This document shows, piece by piece, positions 12,301-25,130 of a stretch of DNA of 64,000 bases. The position numbers were made by a program, and so were the translations under genes. Position 1 is the first letter of the stretch. Each line of letters opens with the position of its first letter. Source of the DNA: Syncephalis fuscata (lineage: Eukaryota; Zoopagomycota; Zoopagomycetes; Zoopagales; Piptocephalidaceae); the NCBI GenBank assembly GCA_025786725.1, contig JAHLTZ010000034.1:1-64000 (forward strand), read 5' to 3'. Below the pieces are notes generated by a model. It was not told where the DNA came from, made no database searches, and saw nothing but the letters and a program-made list of their open reading frames with translations.

Positions 12301-15300
12301 TTTGACGGAATAGTACGGCAGCAGCAGCATTGAGGCTGGTTAGAATGGCTCGTGGCGATTCTTTATCCAAATCAGGATGGTGCATTGGATATTGCTGCTC
12401 CAGATTAACCAGTGTTGTGTCAATGGCTGGTTCAAGTGTTTTACGTAGAATCCAATTTAAGGTGACAGTGGCCGTTGATTTAATCTCAAATCCAATACGC
12501 TGTAGTGTGGCATCACTTTCTTGTGTGAATCGAGTCGATTCTTTAATTGCTTGTAGCATAAGACGAGTGACCCGACGACGTAATTTTGGCGAATCCAACA
12601 CATCGGTAAAGTATTGATCAAGCCAACTAGCACATATTTGTAGAACAGTGCGTTGTAATCGACCACGATTGGCCAGCGAAATAAGTGGCTTTGTTGTATT
12701 AGCATTAGTGGCGGTAACAGGTGCGTTATGGATCTTGTTCGTTTCCAATGCCGTTTCTGCATCAACAAATCGACGTACTAGTTGTTCAAATAGCCAAGTA
12801 GGCGAACAGAAACTACGGAAAGTGGCAAAGAACATACGTGTATAGTCGGTATGATCAAATTCAACCTTTAAACCACGTAATCCAGTGGTTAATGGTCGTG
12901 ACAACTCATCCACTAAACGATCAGCCTCTGCAGGTAACCCGTAAATAAGTACTTCAATCAATCGTTCTGGTGCACCACCAATTACTGTAATACCCAGTAC
13001 AAATGAATCACTAGGTGATAAAGCAACTTCAGATGTAGGTGTTTTGGCAATCAATGGCCGTTGTGAAGTACCAGATGGCTGAACACGGACACTTGCGTAT
13101 AAATCACCTGTATCAAGCCATACACCAAACTCTGACTCTTGTCTATCATTCTGTATAGATGACAAGAGCCACGCTGTCCTCGAAGTGCACCCCACCAACC
13201 ATTGGGTGCTTGGTTATTTGAATTGGATCCACGAGGTGATCTGGGCATAAGTGAATCGGCGTCAAAGAAGGATTCATCGCCAGGTGATGTTGATAATAAA
13301 TTAGAAGCTGTATCATTATGTGATTTGGGTGTATGTGGTGGTGATTTGCCATTATTGTTGTTATTGTATTATCTAAAGTTATTAATAAAAGTGTTAATTA
13401 ACATTGTAATTAATAAATATTAGTAATGGCAATACCATTATTAATTGTACTTACTGGTATTAGATGTACTACTGCTACTAGAGGTAGTACGCATAAATGT
13501 AGATCGTACGCCTAGATCTAAAGAACGACGACCAGAACTATTGGTATTAATAGGTGTACTGGCTGAACTAGATGCCATGTTGTTTGTACGAGTAGCTAGT
13601 GTTTGTGGCGCCACAGAAGCTAGATAGAGTAACGGTGTATCGGGTAATGGATCTACAAATGAAAGGGGCGCTAGAATAGCATTAAGACGTGTAGGGCGTA
13701 GTGCTGGTTTAACATCGTAATAATGACCATCTAGACCGTATTCACATTGTAGTGAGGCGGAAAAGTAGCGTGCTGCATCAAATTCAACATCTCTAGCGGC
13801 CAATTGGGCCATATAATCTTGAAGAGCTGGATGGGCAGATGCTGGCCATTGCGTATTTGTCATCTCTACAGACAGACGAGGCAAGTGTTTAACGGCATTT
13901 TCATGTACACGATACATTTGACGGTATTTATCAAAATTAACTAATAGTACTCGGCCTGATGCTGATCGACTAATAGATTCATCTGGTTCAGTAGCTTGTT
14001 CGTCTGTATTGGGTACTGGTGGTGTTAATCGATCGGAAAGTGACTCGTTTAGTCGCATTACTGCTTGTTGAACAGCACCAAGATATGGAACACGCGCATT
14101 ACTTTGGCCTTGATGTAGCTGAACTGCTTTAGTCGTCTTTTCCGTTTCTGATTCAAATAGGCCCATATCTAATAGTTCGGGTACCCATTTCTCTCGTACA
14201 TACTGTACTTGAACTGGATCTACTTCACGCCATGTCTCACGTAAACGAGTAACACCCGGCGAACATATACCTAGAGCGATAGCAGCCCACCCGGCACTAT
14301 CGCCTAGTTCCCAACTGGCAATGCCTACGCGGATCCAGTGATTAAGTGTAATGGCTCGTCGAATAACCGTCATTGATTGACCACCATCAAGTAAATGATC
14401 GAGTAGTAGCCGAGTAAGGAAATGTGGCTTGGCTGGTGTAAATGAAAAGGCATCACAGGATGAAGAGGCTTCACGAGATAGAATAAAGTTGCTCACGTAC
14501 ATTGGATTATTACGTTGTAGTTGTTGTAAATGATAAATACAAATTTGATGAGCAAATTCCGTTGGATCCAATTTAAGAAATATGGCCGGTGATAGACCAG
14601 TAACTGTTAAATTGCTAAGATCAACAGATGATATAACATGACTTTTACCGCTTTGTTTTCTAGCCGCTTCAGAAATACGTGAATTTAGACTGGTCGTTTC
14701 TTTACGACGCTTTACTAGAATGTCTTTAATATCCGCTGTATCCTGAATACCGCGTGGTGATAATACATCATCTAATAGCGTGGTGAATTCACGTACGGCC
14801 ATATCATCCAATAGTGTTTCATCGCGTTTAATCCACGTACGTAAAATATACGCTACTCGTTCCACTGGTTGCCGCGCTGTATCGGTAGCATCTTTGGCCG
14901 CATTGCTAGCATATCGATTCAGCTCTTGAAGTAGGTGTATTGAATCAGTAAATAAGTGATAGGATGCCAAGAATGAGGCCAAGAATTCATCTGGATTAAC
15001 TTCTTCTTCATCAGCACGGCCTGTTTGGTGTATTAATTCGTGTAAAAGCGCGTCTACCGAACCGCCCATAATACGATATTTCTTCTTGCTGGCCCCATCA
15101 GCTGTATCTGTGTTTGCATCACACATTTCAACCGTTAATTCAGGATGACGTTGAGTGCCCCAGAAACGACGCTTTCTACCAATTTCCGTTGATGTGCGTG
15201 GCAGTAGCTGTTTGGCACCGATTTCATCACCAATTTGTTGCTGCTGTCGTTGCTGTATTTGTTGCTGTATTTGTTGTTTTTGTCGTTGATGCCACGCTTC

Positions 15301-16794
15301 ACGTTTCTCCTGTAGCTTTTTAATAAATGTGCGACGTGCATCATCTGTTCTGGCTACAAATAAGCGAATAATTGGCGATGAAGAGAATGTAGTGGGTGCG
15401 GCCACTTCATCGCGACTTGAAACAAACATTTGGAAGCCCAGTTGTGTTGGTAAAGGTGCAATATCCTTTCCAGAACTACTGGCTCGTCTATGATGTTTAC
15501 TACTCCAGCTATTATCATTACTAGTAGTGGCGGCAGCTGTTGAGCTATTAACATTAGTCATACTGCTATTAATAGTAGGATGTACTTCGGCCATCGGCGA
15601 TTGCGAGTCAAAGCCGGTACTGGCTGCCTCCATCACCTCAACGTGTTGAATTGGATAATTGTCGTCCATTTTCCATTTAGTATAATAGCCATTGGCATTA
15701 TCGTCGTCAGATGATAACATAGCCGATGCCTGGGCACGCGATGATCGAATCCATTTACGACGGCAAATAACAATACGCTCTTCAAATAAAAGTACACAAG
15801 CATATCGACGGAAACGCATTGAAGTTACTTCTAACTCAGTCACCTTTAGGCCAAAGTGATACTGAGTAACTAATGGAGCAGCCGGACTCGGCTCGAATAA
15901 AAAGGCACTGGCTGCTGGATCAAAATCGACCACTTGTAACGCCATACCTTTGCCATCCGTGTCAGATATTTGGTGTTTGGATGCTTGTGAGGCTGGTTTA
16001 TAGAAATACAATTTGCCACCTCGCATATTTGCCTCGTATACCTTCCATCCACCACGGAAATCGGTTTTTTTGGCCAAATATCCCGTAATATTAACATTTT
16101 GTATGGCATTTTGTGTGTCATCTAACGCCGTTTGATCCTCTCCCAATGTTAGGTATCGATTTGTTTCATTGCCTTGTGTAGTGCATTGTTGTTGCTGTCG
16201 TCGTTTAAACAGATGGTTGACTTCATCTTCGCTATTAATATCGTTGGCTGAGTATTTACGACTACCGCCTGGATCGGATGCTGAAGGAATTAAAGGGCCG
16301 GCCTGAATATCCGTATCCCGCAATGAAGCCAGCTCTTGCACTAGATTCTCTGTACTGCGGCTGAACCGAGGACTAGGTGCAGCGTCAGCGTTATAGTTTG
16401 TACGCAATGTTTCATAGGAAGAAAAACGTGCGCTGTTCATTAATCGATTAGAGGCACGTCTTACGAGTGTGACGGCCTGTGATTCAGCGGTCATTGGACC
16501 TTGTGTCATATAGCTGGCCGGTGCAGATGTGCCTAGCGGTGAGGGTGCTGTGGATACAGTGGTGAATGCACTAAGTAGTTTGTTACGACCTAATAAAATA
16601 TTAAGTGGCTGCATACTAAACATTGAATTACGATGTACTGTAAGTGCCTCATCGTTGCTACCGCCTGATGGCCGTCTATTTACAGTCGTTGGAGTAGCAT
16701 TTGGATTACTAAATGGTTGGCCATCCACAAACAACTCTGGTGGGTCTTTCTCAACCGTTTCTTTTTTCTTTTTGCCTCTTAGCATGCCCTTCAT
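9373..16794 (-). CDS. Giant PH-RasGEF-RasGEF-PH-RhoGAP signalling protein
   Basis: Predicted 2322-residue regulator that would activate Ras-family and inactivate Rho-family GTPases. Exons (minus): 16794-13455, 13307-10507, 10449-10363, 10308-10231, 10154-10017, 9955-9851, 9789-9373. Order of domains: Ser-rich N-terminus; PH (NITGYLAKKTDFRGGWKVYE, near 235); RasGEF_N and a RasGEF catalytic-like domain; a second RasGEF_N (DYTRMFFATFRSF) with a second, weaker RasGEF domain; low-complexity Ser/Thr linker; the end of a PH domain; and RhoGAP (GIYRVPG, LPEPLL, NLAIVFGPSL) at the C-terminus. Three frame breaks occur, at about 13190-13193, 9907-9909 and 9690-9693, each repaired by one extra G on the coding strand. 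With these the total is exactly divisible by three. The 147-nt intron 13454-13308 is inferred from frame. Which GTPases it acts on is unknown. Confidence 0.82.
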
Positions 16795-17284
16795 CGTCTA
16801 CAATTTACGCGATCAGGCCTACGCGTGCACTCGCTCTCACTCACGCGCCCAATAGTGTGTGGATTAGATTTCAATTCTAATCAGTTGAATTAGTATAGTT
16901 CAGCGTTTACATTATTTAGCGCATCTATTACCTACCGAATAAACAAGGAATCCGACGTTAAAGTTATATACGTATACTAATGATTTGCTGCAATTGTTTA
17001 CAACGCTGTTGCAAACGTCGCATATACCAAAAGAAGGCTGGAATGGACTAGTACTAGTTGATTGTGACTGTAGATACTTGAACAGATGGCGACTAGCTAC
17101 TTAAAGTATCAGCGTTGCATTCCGTCCAGTAGCCACCTATTTTGCTATAATAGTTGAACGAGACTAGCTTATAGAGAATAGATCACGCTAGAAATATGAA
17201 AGATGTGAAAGCTTAGAAGATGAGGTGCGTTTGTGCGTACGTGCGGGTGTTTGGATGAGCGGGTGTTTGAGTAGTGCGGACTTT

Positions 17285-17321
<37 letters not shown>

Positions 17322-18908
17322 TGTGTGGAGTCTATATCTGTGAGTGTGTGTGCATCTGTGTATGTGTGTGTATTTGTGAGTGAGAGAGAGAGTGTGTGTG
17401 TGTGTGGAGAAGTGTATCTTTTTGGCAATCATGCTTAAGGACCGGTTAAATGGACAGTAGAGCACTGCCAATCCATCCACGCGTATATAGAACAGAGGGC
17501 TTAGAAACAAGATGGCACGTTGGTTCAAGTTGAACATCGTGATATTGGCGATAAAGGAAATCAAAAAGGCAAATAGGACTCAGCTTAAAAGGTATATACA
17601 ATACTACATATAATCGGATCAATTATAATTAGTGTAATTTATTATAAATAATATAGGCAATTTAAATTATACTAACCGATTAATTGAGCCATTTAGCACA
17701 ATTTATTATATAGTAACTGTTATTACATATTTAGTTAATTGATTAATATTTAATACACTTGATAGTTATAAATATATTGTATTTATAGTAGCACATATCA
17801 GTATGTTATAACATCATTTCTAGTATCATTTTGCTATAATGCTATTGATCCGGTATATTGGTCTATTTATAGCTATATCTATTATTTTTATTTGCTTAAT
17901 AAATACACAAATAATTCAGCTGGTTTTTATAATATATGGTACAATGGCATTTGATTTACGCTATATTATAGTGAATCAATATTTATTCTATTATACGCTA
18001 TATGAATAACTTTATTGTATAGATGTTACGAGTGACAATTAAAACCGGTTTTGTTGGGATTTCCTCGTTTAAACTGGCCTGTGTGACACGCATGTAAAAC
18101 CATTTACCAACCTTGAAAAGGACGTTGCATTTTAAAACTAGGCGCTTTTACAACGCTGATCCTACATACATGAACTAGTATTATGCAAGATTGGTAGGCC
18201 TGCAGCATGCCAAACAGCGTTAGCTACTAGATTAATAACTATTACGCATAAAAGCAACATATACTAGTTGTACTACTAAGCATACATGTGAACAATGACG
18301 ATATAACCTGTCATTAGCATTAACGTATTAGAACTATTAGGATTGTAATTACTATTACAATAGATTGGCAACTATTATAATAATCAATACATTATATTAG
18401 TTAGATGAGCATCATATTGTAGTCAATTGCTTAATGTCTTATCTAACTTTAAAATGCTTGAAATAATTATTATTTTTAGACATGATGGCTATGACGACAA
18501 TTACAATGCAACTAATAAAGCAACGCTAGTGTAGCTGGCTAATCCTGCTGTGCAACGCTATACTAACCAGCCCTCAATCCATGAAAATGACTATTAGTCT
18601 ATTGTACATATTTCTTAGCATAACAAGGACTATTAAATTTGATATAAAAAACATTAAGTTGGTATGCTAAGTATTATTTAAATTGATATCGTTGGCAAAA
18701 TATACATTGTTTATGCCGAAAAATTCTAGAAGCTTCCTGAAATAAAAGATAGACAAATTTTTAGTTTAATAATAGGGCGTTGAAAACCTGCATGTCTATT
18801 TATAGAATCAAAGGCGAGCTGCTATTTAAACAAATTAGGGGCTGAATCCAACACAACAATTTGTTTCTTTTGTTACTTATTACCCTTTCTCGCCCAATTT
18901 AACTTGCT
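16795..18908. other. Divergent intergenic region with GT microsatellite
   Basis: This 2.1-kb space lies between divergently oriented genes. A (GT)n run occupies about 17287-17318, with further GT/GA-rich sequence to 17406. Open frames on the minus strand here are translations of the microsatellite. From about 17580 on, the sequence is AT-rich with no gene seen. Confidence 0.6.
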
Positions 18909-19823
18909 ATGGATAGCCATAATATGGAAAATAATACATGGGAGGAATACTGCCGCTGGCTGGACCAGCTACCTTGCAATAATGATACTCATTTTGTAAA
19001 TATGAGTGAGGCCTGCGGCGTGTCATCAGTCTCTGTAAAAATTAGTTCCACCAGCAACTTATCTCCCCGTCCTTTTCAGCTAACTGGTACCAATAAGCAT
19101 ATGAATCAGCGAGATTCACAGAGCAACATTGTAGCAATACACAATAATAACCACACTAGTAATAGTAATAGCTATTGGCAAGACAACCATACTGAATGGA
19201 GTATTATGCCATTTGCTTCTATAAATGGTGGTGCTAAGCGCAATCACTTGCATATCCAAGGTGGGTGTGATTGAATGACGACTTTGCAGTCTATTATTAT
19301 CTTTCTCTCAATATAATATCAATGACTAATCGCTATTTAATACAATTCTATCAATTAGAACTGAAAAGGGAACCACATAATATTTTTCTACGTCCACTGT
19401 ATAATACAATGCCGCAATCGGTATGTATAAAATATTATACTAATATTATTACCATTCTAATAAATCGATTCAAAAAAGATGCAGCAGAATTGCTGGGAAA
19501 ATCCAAAACTTGATGCTTCAAATGTACAGACATCAGCCGATTATCCACAGCATACTTTGACCCCTATTTGGTCAGCCTCTTCACAAGCATCTTCACCTAG
19601 CATTAAGACGCCGAAAAACCTGCCTGAGCAAAACATCGGCTGCACTCCAAGTTTAAATAAAAAGGCCAACCATTCGGAGCGATTCGACTACGAAAGCGAT
19701 GAATTGGATCTGCATGAACTGGCTCTTCAGGATGCTGAAAAGCGCAAACGGCCACGATTGATGTGTCCCAAAACACTATTGACAGAATATGTCAACTGGC
19801 CATTTATCAGCTCATACACTTAG
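18909..19823 (+). CDS. Orphan protein, 252 aa
   Basis: Three exons, 18909-19260, 19359-19420 and 19479-19823, join in frame to 252 residues. The start ATG follows a pyrimidine-rich leader. The protein is hydrophilic and rich in Asn, Ser and His, with no signal peptide or membrane segment. Near the C-terminus is an acidic stretch (DYESDELDLHELALQDAEKR) followed by a basic cluster, KRKRPRL, which could act as a nuclear localisation signal. I recognise no domain. A nuclear regulatory role is only a guess. The exon-intron structure and frame continuity support a real gene. Confidence 0.55.
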
Positions 19824-20301
19824 GTATAGTAGGCCACCAACCGGCATTATGTCGATATTAGCATTCTTTTTTTGGTATATTGTTGTATTGGCGGTGCATT
19901 GATTTTTTTTATTTCATTTCAATTACTATTCTCCATTTATCTTATTAATTTATAGTCAGCAATTTGGTTATAATTGACCTTTACATTTACTTTTAGCGTC
20001 AAGAATACCAGTATACGCTACATTATATATAATGAAGAAAAATAATATATTTGATTTTAAACAGCATTTGTATTTGTTCTTAAAATATATCTTTGTATTT
20101 TGTACAAGTCTCTACGTATAAAGCGAATGGAAAATGAGGTAGGTGTCGTTTGTTTTGAATAAAGCTATATTGTTGTTAGTTACGACAGTTGTTTGTAAAT
20201 AGAGTGTTATTATTTACAACTATTTGTATATAATTTATATTTTATTAATAAGTGTTTAGTCAATTTACTTAATATGTTTATTATTGTTATTGTTATTACT
20301 A
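19824..20301. other. Convergent intergenic region
   Basis: AT-rich spacer between converging genes. No gene or clear structured element is seen. Confidence 0.6.
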
Positions 20302-22357
20302 TTATTCACGCTTTATCCATTGATCAAGCCAATAAGACATTTTTTGTCGTGATGCCTCGTTCTTTACATTGACAGTGGGTTGAATTTTACCACGAATAGA
20401 TAATGAACGTATAAATGCGGCCAGCTCTTCAAAACTTGAATGTTCCGAGTATGGCACTGAGTATAATGAAACAGATTTATCGGACCATGAAGGCTTTAGT
20501 GCATCTATTGAGTAGGTAGAGCAAGGCCATAGTGAAGCTGGTTCTGACGGGTCATTCTTTGGCTCTACTTTTGTTGTTAGTTCTGCTTCTTCCGCCTTTA
20601 CTTCTGTGTCTGGTTCTATTGATGCTGTTGATGCATCCACTATCTCGCTACCAGAGTTGGCCGACTTTCCTTTCTTATACGGTGCATGTGACCAACCAGT
20701 AGGTCGAAATGCTACCAACGATGTAAACCCGGCCTTTTTATGATGATCCAAATAATCCGTCAACCACTATATATATTATTATTAAACGTATTTACGTAAT
20801 TTACTGATTATCAATACTTACCGCTTTATTCAGCTGGAACATAGACACTACGTGAACCTTTGCTTCACTTGGCTCGGAAGTTAATAGTGCATCCAACTGT
20901 GGATCTTCTAAACAGTTCAGAATACGGCGCTTCTCATCCGTAACATATATCTTGGAACTAAGAGCATTGGCAATGGCTTTATCAAATCATCAGTTGTTAT
21001 TATAGCAAGCTCTATGTAGTCTATATTACCTTGAAACACTCGTTCTTTGCCGATTAAATAAGTGCCCACAACAAATAGAACACGTGGAGACTTTTCAACT
21101 CGACTTGTGGTACTTGTGGATTCAGTCACCTTGACTTCTGTCGTTTCTTGTTTAATCCATTTCATTAAAAAGCTATTACGCTTTGATTGTTCGGTAGTGA
21201 CAGTCTCTTCGTCCAAGCGGCCTACTAGCTCGGCCACGGCATTTAAAACACTAGACTGGGCCGGAAATGCATATGAAGGATTTAAATACGTTGTATCAAG
21301 ATAAACTGTATCCAGAACGGGACATTTGGCAATAGCATCATGTTCTACATGTTCTTGGATAGCTCGAAAGTCACCAGTATGCAAGTGTCGCCTCCAGCCA
21401 TCTGGTGAGTGGTTATCAGGCACTTCAAATAATATAATAGCTGCACCTGGACAACTACATGATTACATCGTTAATTAGTAAAGTCTAATCACCGTTTTTA
21501 TATATAAATATATATCAACATCAATACACCACTTACTGATTAGCATCCATGAGTGTAATATTAACGCCATCTATAGTAATAGCTGTATTAAGTGATAGCG
21601 GATATATCTGTTTACGTGGTATCTTTAACCGCTCTTCAAGTAGATTCGCCGTTACTGGTGTGCAATAGATGGGTCCATGCGAGAAGGACTTGGTAAGTCC
21701 CTGATAATGATCTGAATGAAAATGTCTATTCATCATTGTTAAATACTAATAAACTAAAATAACATCGTTCTTACGTAAGAAAGTAAGCAGAACAGTCTTC
21801 AATGGCACCATAACTAAACGCATCCACTGTAAATGTAGTATCTGTTTATAAATTGTCAGTCTATTGTTGTCACTCTTTATTCACTCTTACCTTTTACCCA
21901 TTTGTAGAATGGACATGGCCGTCTGGATGTTGATGACTTTGTAGAGGTTTCTGGTTTGTTTTTATTTGTGTTTTTAGTAGTGGTAGTGGTAGTTGTTGTT
22001 GTCATTGTTGTTGGTTGTTGAGTGGCAATTTTACGCTTTTGACCTGCACTATTATCAATAATGGGTGTGGCCGGTATGACATCGTTGCTAGTTACAATAT
22101 CCACACTTGTTGTCGCTGCCATATCATCTTCATTTAACATATCAAATGACTCATTGGCAATTTGATTTAACGCATCTAGACATTGATTTACATGTCTTTC
22201 ACGGTCCTATAACATAAATGGTGTTGTTAATAAAATACATTATTTTGGCCTAACGACAACCTATCGGTAGCTAGTGACAAATAAAGTATTTGCAACTTAC
22301 GTGAACTAGCAAATGCTTAAGCGTTACCTGACATACAGGACAGTTAAAGTCGCTCAT
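20302..22357 (-). CDS. PSO2: DNA cross-link repair nuclease PSO2/SNM1
   Basis: Metallo-beta-lactamase fold 5' exonuclease that repairs DNA interstrand cross-links in the nucleus; 552 aa. Exons (minus): 22357-22301, 22206-21891, 21826-21775, 21725-21537, 21454-21030, 20976-20822, 20766-20302; the sum is divisible by three. The N-terminus carries a UBZ4-type zinc finger, CPVC (6-9) with H24 and C28, split by the first intron. Then come a basic Thr-rich linker, the metal-binding motif FLTHFHSDHY (its His split by an intron), DANHCPGA and HTGDFRA, YLDTTYLNP, and a C-terminal DRMBL domain containing VPYSEHSSFEEL. All catalytic motifs are intact. It is divergent from the UCH gene with about 400 bp between the starts. 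Confidence 0.93.
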
Positions 22358-22753
22358 AACGATACGTAGTAGTTAACCAAAAATGTAATTGTTCAGTAAT
22401 GGGCAGCGATCGTGACAACTCACACAAATAACTTTAACTTGATTTATTTAAGAAGCAGCGTGCAACTATTGGCCACTGAGACGATAGTTGTTCAATATGT
22501 TCGATAATATAATATGTATATATATGTGTGTGTGTGTGTGTGTGGTTTACTTGTCTGTTATGACTCAATATAACTGTATACTGTTCCTTTACAGTCTATT
22601 TGTTGGTAGCAGTAAGATGCGTCATTATGACGGTTGATACGTAAAAGGACCAGTTGTAACAAATTATTGGTGATTATTTTAACGGGGACACATAACTCGC
22701 TGCCATTAACTTATTTCATACTTGTTCTACAACAAACTAACATTTTAAACAAT
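22358..22753. promoter_or_regulatory. Shared promoter region PSO2/UCH
   Basis: A 396-bp space separates two divergent start codons, so it must hold both promoters. It includes a GT microsatellite near 22520-22544. No specific operator is recognised. Confidence 0.5.
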
Positions 22754-23814
22754 ATGTCTACCGAGAATCCTACCAATCGTGTTGCTTGGCATCCGCTTGA
22801 GTCTAATCCACAGGTACTTTTGAAATAACATAATATAGAATAATACTAACAGCAGTTACACTGTCTAATGATTGCTTAGGCTATGAATAAAGTAAGTGGC
22901 ATAACTCTATGTGCTTGATGACTCAATAACAATCTATATTCAGTTTGTTCATAAGCTTGGTGTAAGCGAACAATGGGCATATACCGATATATGGGGTAAA
23001 TATCTGCTAAATACTAAATACGTAATAATACTAATGGCAATATAGGCTTGGACGACGAACTGCTTGCCATAGTACCACAGCCATGTGTTGCTGTTATCCT
23101 TTTATTTCCAGTAACAGATAATGTAAGGCTATTCAATCATTAGTATTGGGCATTAAATTGACCATTTATTAATGTGTATTTAGTACGAAGATTTTCGTAA
23201 AAAAGAAACAGAACAGATTAATCGCGATGGCCAGAAAGTTAGCGACAAGATCTTCTACATGTGCCAAACAATTCGCAATGCTTGTGGCACTTATGCTGTT
23301 TTACACTCATTGCTTAATAACAGAGAGAGTGTAGGTTTAGGTGATGGTCCTTTAATGGATTTCTTCAAAAAGGCTGAAAATGCTACGTTTGAAGAACGAT
23401 CCAAGATTCTTTCAGAGGCAGCAGACATCGCTGCGGTTCATACAGAAAGTGCCCATGTTGGTCAAACCGAGGTAGGCTATTAGTAAACAATATAGTTAAT
23501 AAGCAATTCTTATTAAATGTACCGTTCTATAATGACTTTTTAGACCCCCGATGCCAATGCCAAGATTGATTTGCACTTTGTTTGTTTCGTGCAATGTGAT
23601 GGTGATTTGTACGAGTTGGATGGCCGTAAAGGACATCCAGTCAACCATGGATCATCCATCGATTTGCTTCGAGTAAGTAGCAGCCGATCTATTGGTATTT
23701 AGTCTAATATTTTGATGATAGGATACGGCAAAGGTGGCTCGCATGTTTATGGAACGTGATCCGGAAAATGTAAACTTTAATCTAATTGCTTTGGCGCCAA
23801 ACTCGGAGCTATAA
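22754..23814 (+). CDS. Ubiquitin C-terminal hydrolase (UCHL3/YUH1 family)
   Basis: Cysteine protease that removes small adducts from the ubiquitin (or Nedd8) C-terminus; 236 aa, the usual size. Exons: 22754-22813, 22880-22891, 22944-22995, 23046-23122, 23184-23471, 23544-23672, 23722-23814. The second is a 12-nt micro-exon encoding AMNK. The start WHPLESNPQ and the segment [19 protein letters not shown] are typical of the family. Catalytic residues: Cys101 in QTIRNACGT, His174 in DLHFVCF, and Asp189 in [11 protein letters not shown]. The oxyanion Gln (Q95) is present. A decayed copy of the 3' end lies downstream at about 24376-24760. Confidence 0.92.
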
Positions 23815-24375
23815 ACATAATGTCTGTGCTGCATTTACATGTCGAATCCGTCTTGCGTATCATCTGTGGTAACAATGATATGATGAGCACTGTACTCATG
23901 TATCTTTTGGCATCTCCAAAACCTGCTTTACAGTGTTACTGTAAAAAGTCAGATTACGGGAAGAAGCCATTTAATCAATAAAGATATTTTTTATATTTTA
24001 GTCACGATGATACGATATGAATAATTAAAATGTATGTGATGCGATTTACTCTTTTGACTATATGGGTGATAAACGCAATAATTGGCTACTTACAATAGGT
24101 TTGTACTAATTAAATAATGATATTGTAAGCGTAAAAAAATTATAGGTTTGTAATATCACTGTATGGGTGGTGATATCGATCAATCTGGTGGTAAATAGAC
24201 TGATATAGTGGTATATGTTTCGTAAAATAATATCTATAATGTAATATAAAACAATAAAGCATAGCTATATATTATAGCTGATTTCAAATATACCACGTAA
24301 TATTGAATAAACTACTATATACGGTTTTATTCATTGGCTTTATTAAATACGTCATCTTATGTTTATTCTTTAAGC
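23815..24375. other. Intergenic AT-rich DNA
   Basis: Sequence directly after the UCH stop (23815 to about 23935) is homologous to sequence after the pseudogene's stop-equivalent, so the duplication included the 3' flank. The rest is AT-rich with no gene. Confidence 0.5.
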
Positions 24376-24760
24376 TTCAATGCAACGCTGATGTAGACTG
24401 GCACTCTATTTGTTTCGTGTAATGTGACGGCGATTCATAGAGGTTCGATGAATGCAAAGGACATTCCGCCAATTACGGACCATTTACGATTGCCCTCAAA
24501 TAAATGGCTGCCCATCTACCGGCATCAAGTCAAATAGTTTGTTGATACATGGCAAATATTATTTGTATATTTATAGAACATTATTTGGAAAGATATAGTT
24601 TATTTCAATTGTGCCGACTCCAAATTCGGAGCCGTAAGCATGGGATCTGTGCATTTGTCCATCCGGTTTATCCTATGCGCCATCTTTGGCAATAATGGCG
24701 TGCTGGGTACCGTACTCGTGTATCCTTCGCCTTCCTTCAGCATCTGTTTTTACAAAAATA
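24376..24760 (+). pseudogene. Decayed duplicate of the UCH gene 3' end
   Basis: The stretch starting near 24380 matches exon 6 of the UCH gene base by base with many changes: GCACTCTATTTGTTTCGTGT against the functional GCACTTTGTTTGTTTCGTGC, followed by the equivalents of [16 protein letters not shown] with stops. After a diverged intron, CCAAATTCGGAGCCGTAAGC near 24619 matches the functional gene's last codons and stop region. Homology continues into the 3' flank (GGCAATAATGG / GGTAACAATGA). The 5' exons and the catalytic Cys exon were not found here. The short open frames at 24640-24909 fall partly in this relic and are not thought to be genes. Confidence 0.75.
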
Positions 24761-25130
24761 AAGAGTACCATATGTGTGATGAAGTATGGCCCGATAGTAA
24801 GTATGGAGTATACGGAGACATCAAGACATACGTGTGGCTTTATTTACCTATACCATATATCCGTGTGGTGTCAATCACTCAAGGTAGCGCGGTAAGACAA
24901 GCATTCTAGAATTCCAAATCTAGTGTCAATCACGACATAAACATCCAATTAACGGAATGAAACAAATTGCTAAACGCCACACATTGTGACGTAGACATAA
25001 AAGCAACACGCCCCAAGCTCGTCCATTTGTCTTTTCATATCAGTTTGTTTTTCATCTTATTCTCGCTACTCTTCCGGCAGCCAATACTGTAGTTACTTTC
25101 ACAACAGCAACAGCTCTTTTATTCGCCAAT

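Noticed and set aside
15135-15344. Small frames on the opposite strand of the RasGEF gene and similar shadows across other genes
   Set aside because: They overlap strongly supported exons and have unnatural composition.
17213-17564. 71- and 93-codon minus frames near the GT microsatellite
   Set aside because: They are THTHTH-type translations of the (GT)n repeat.
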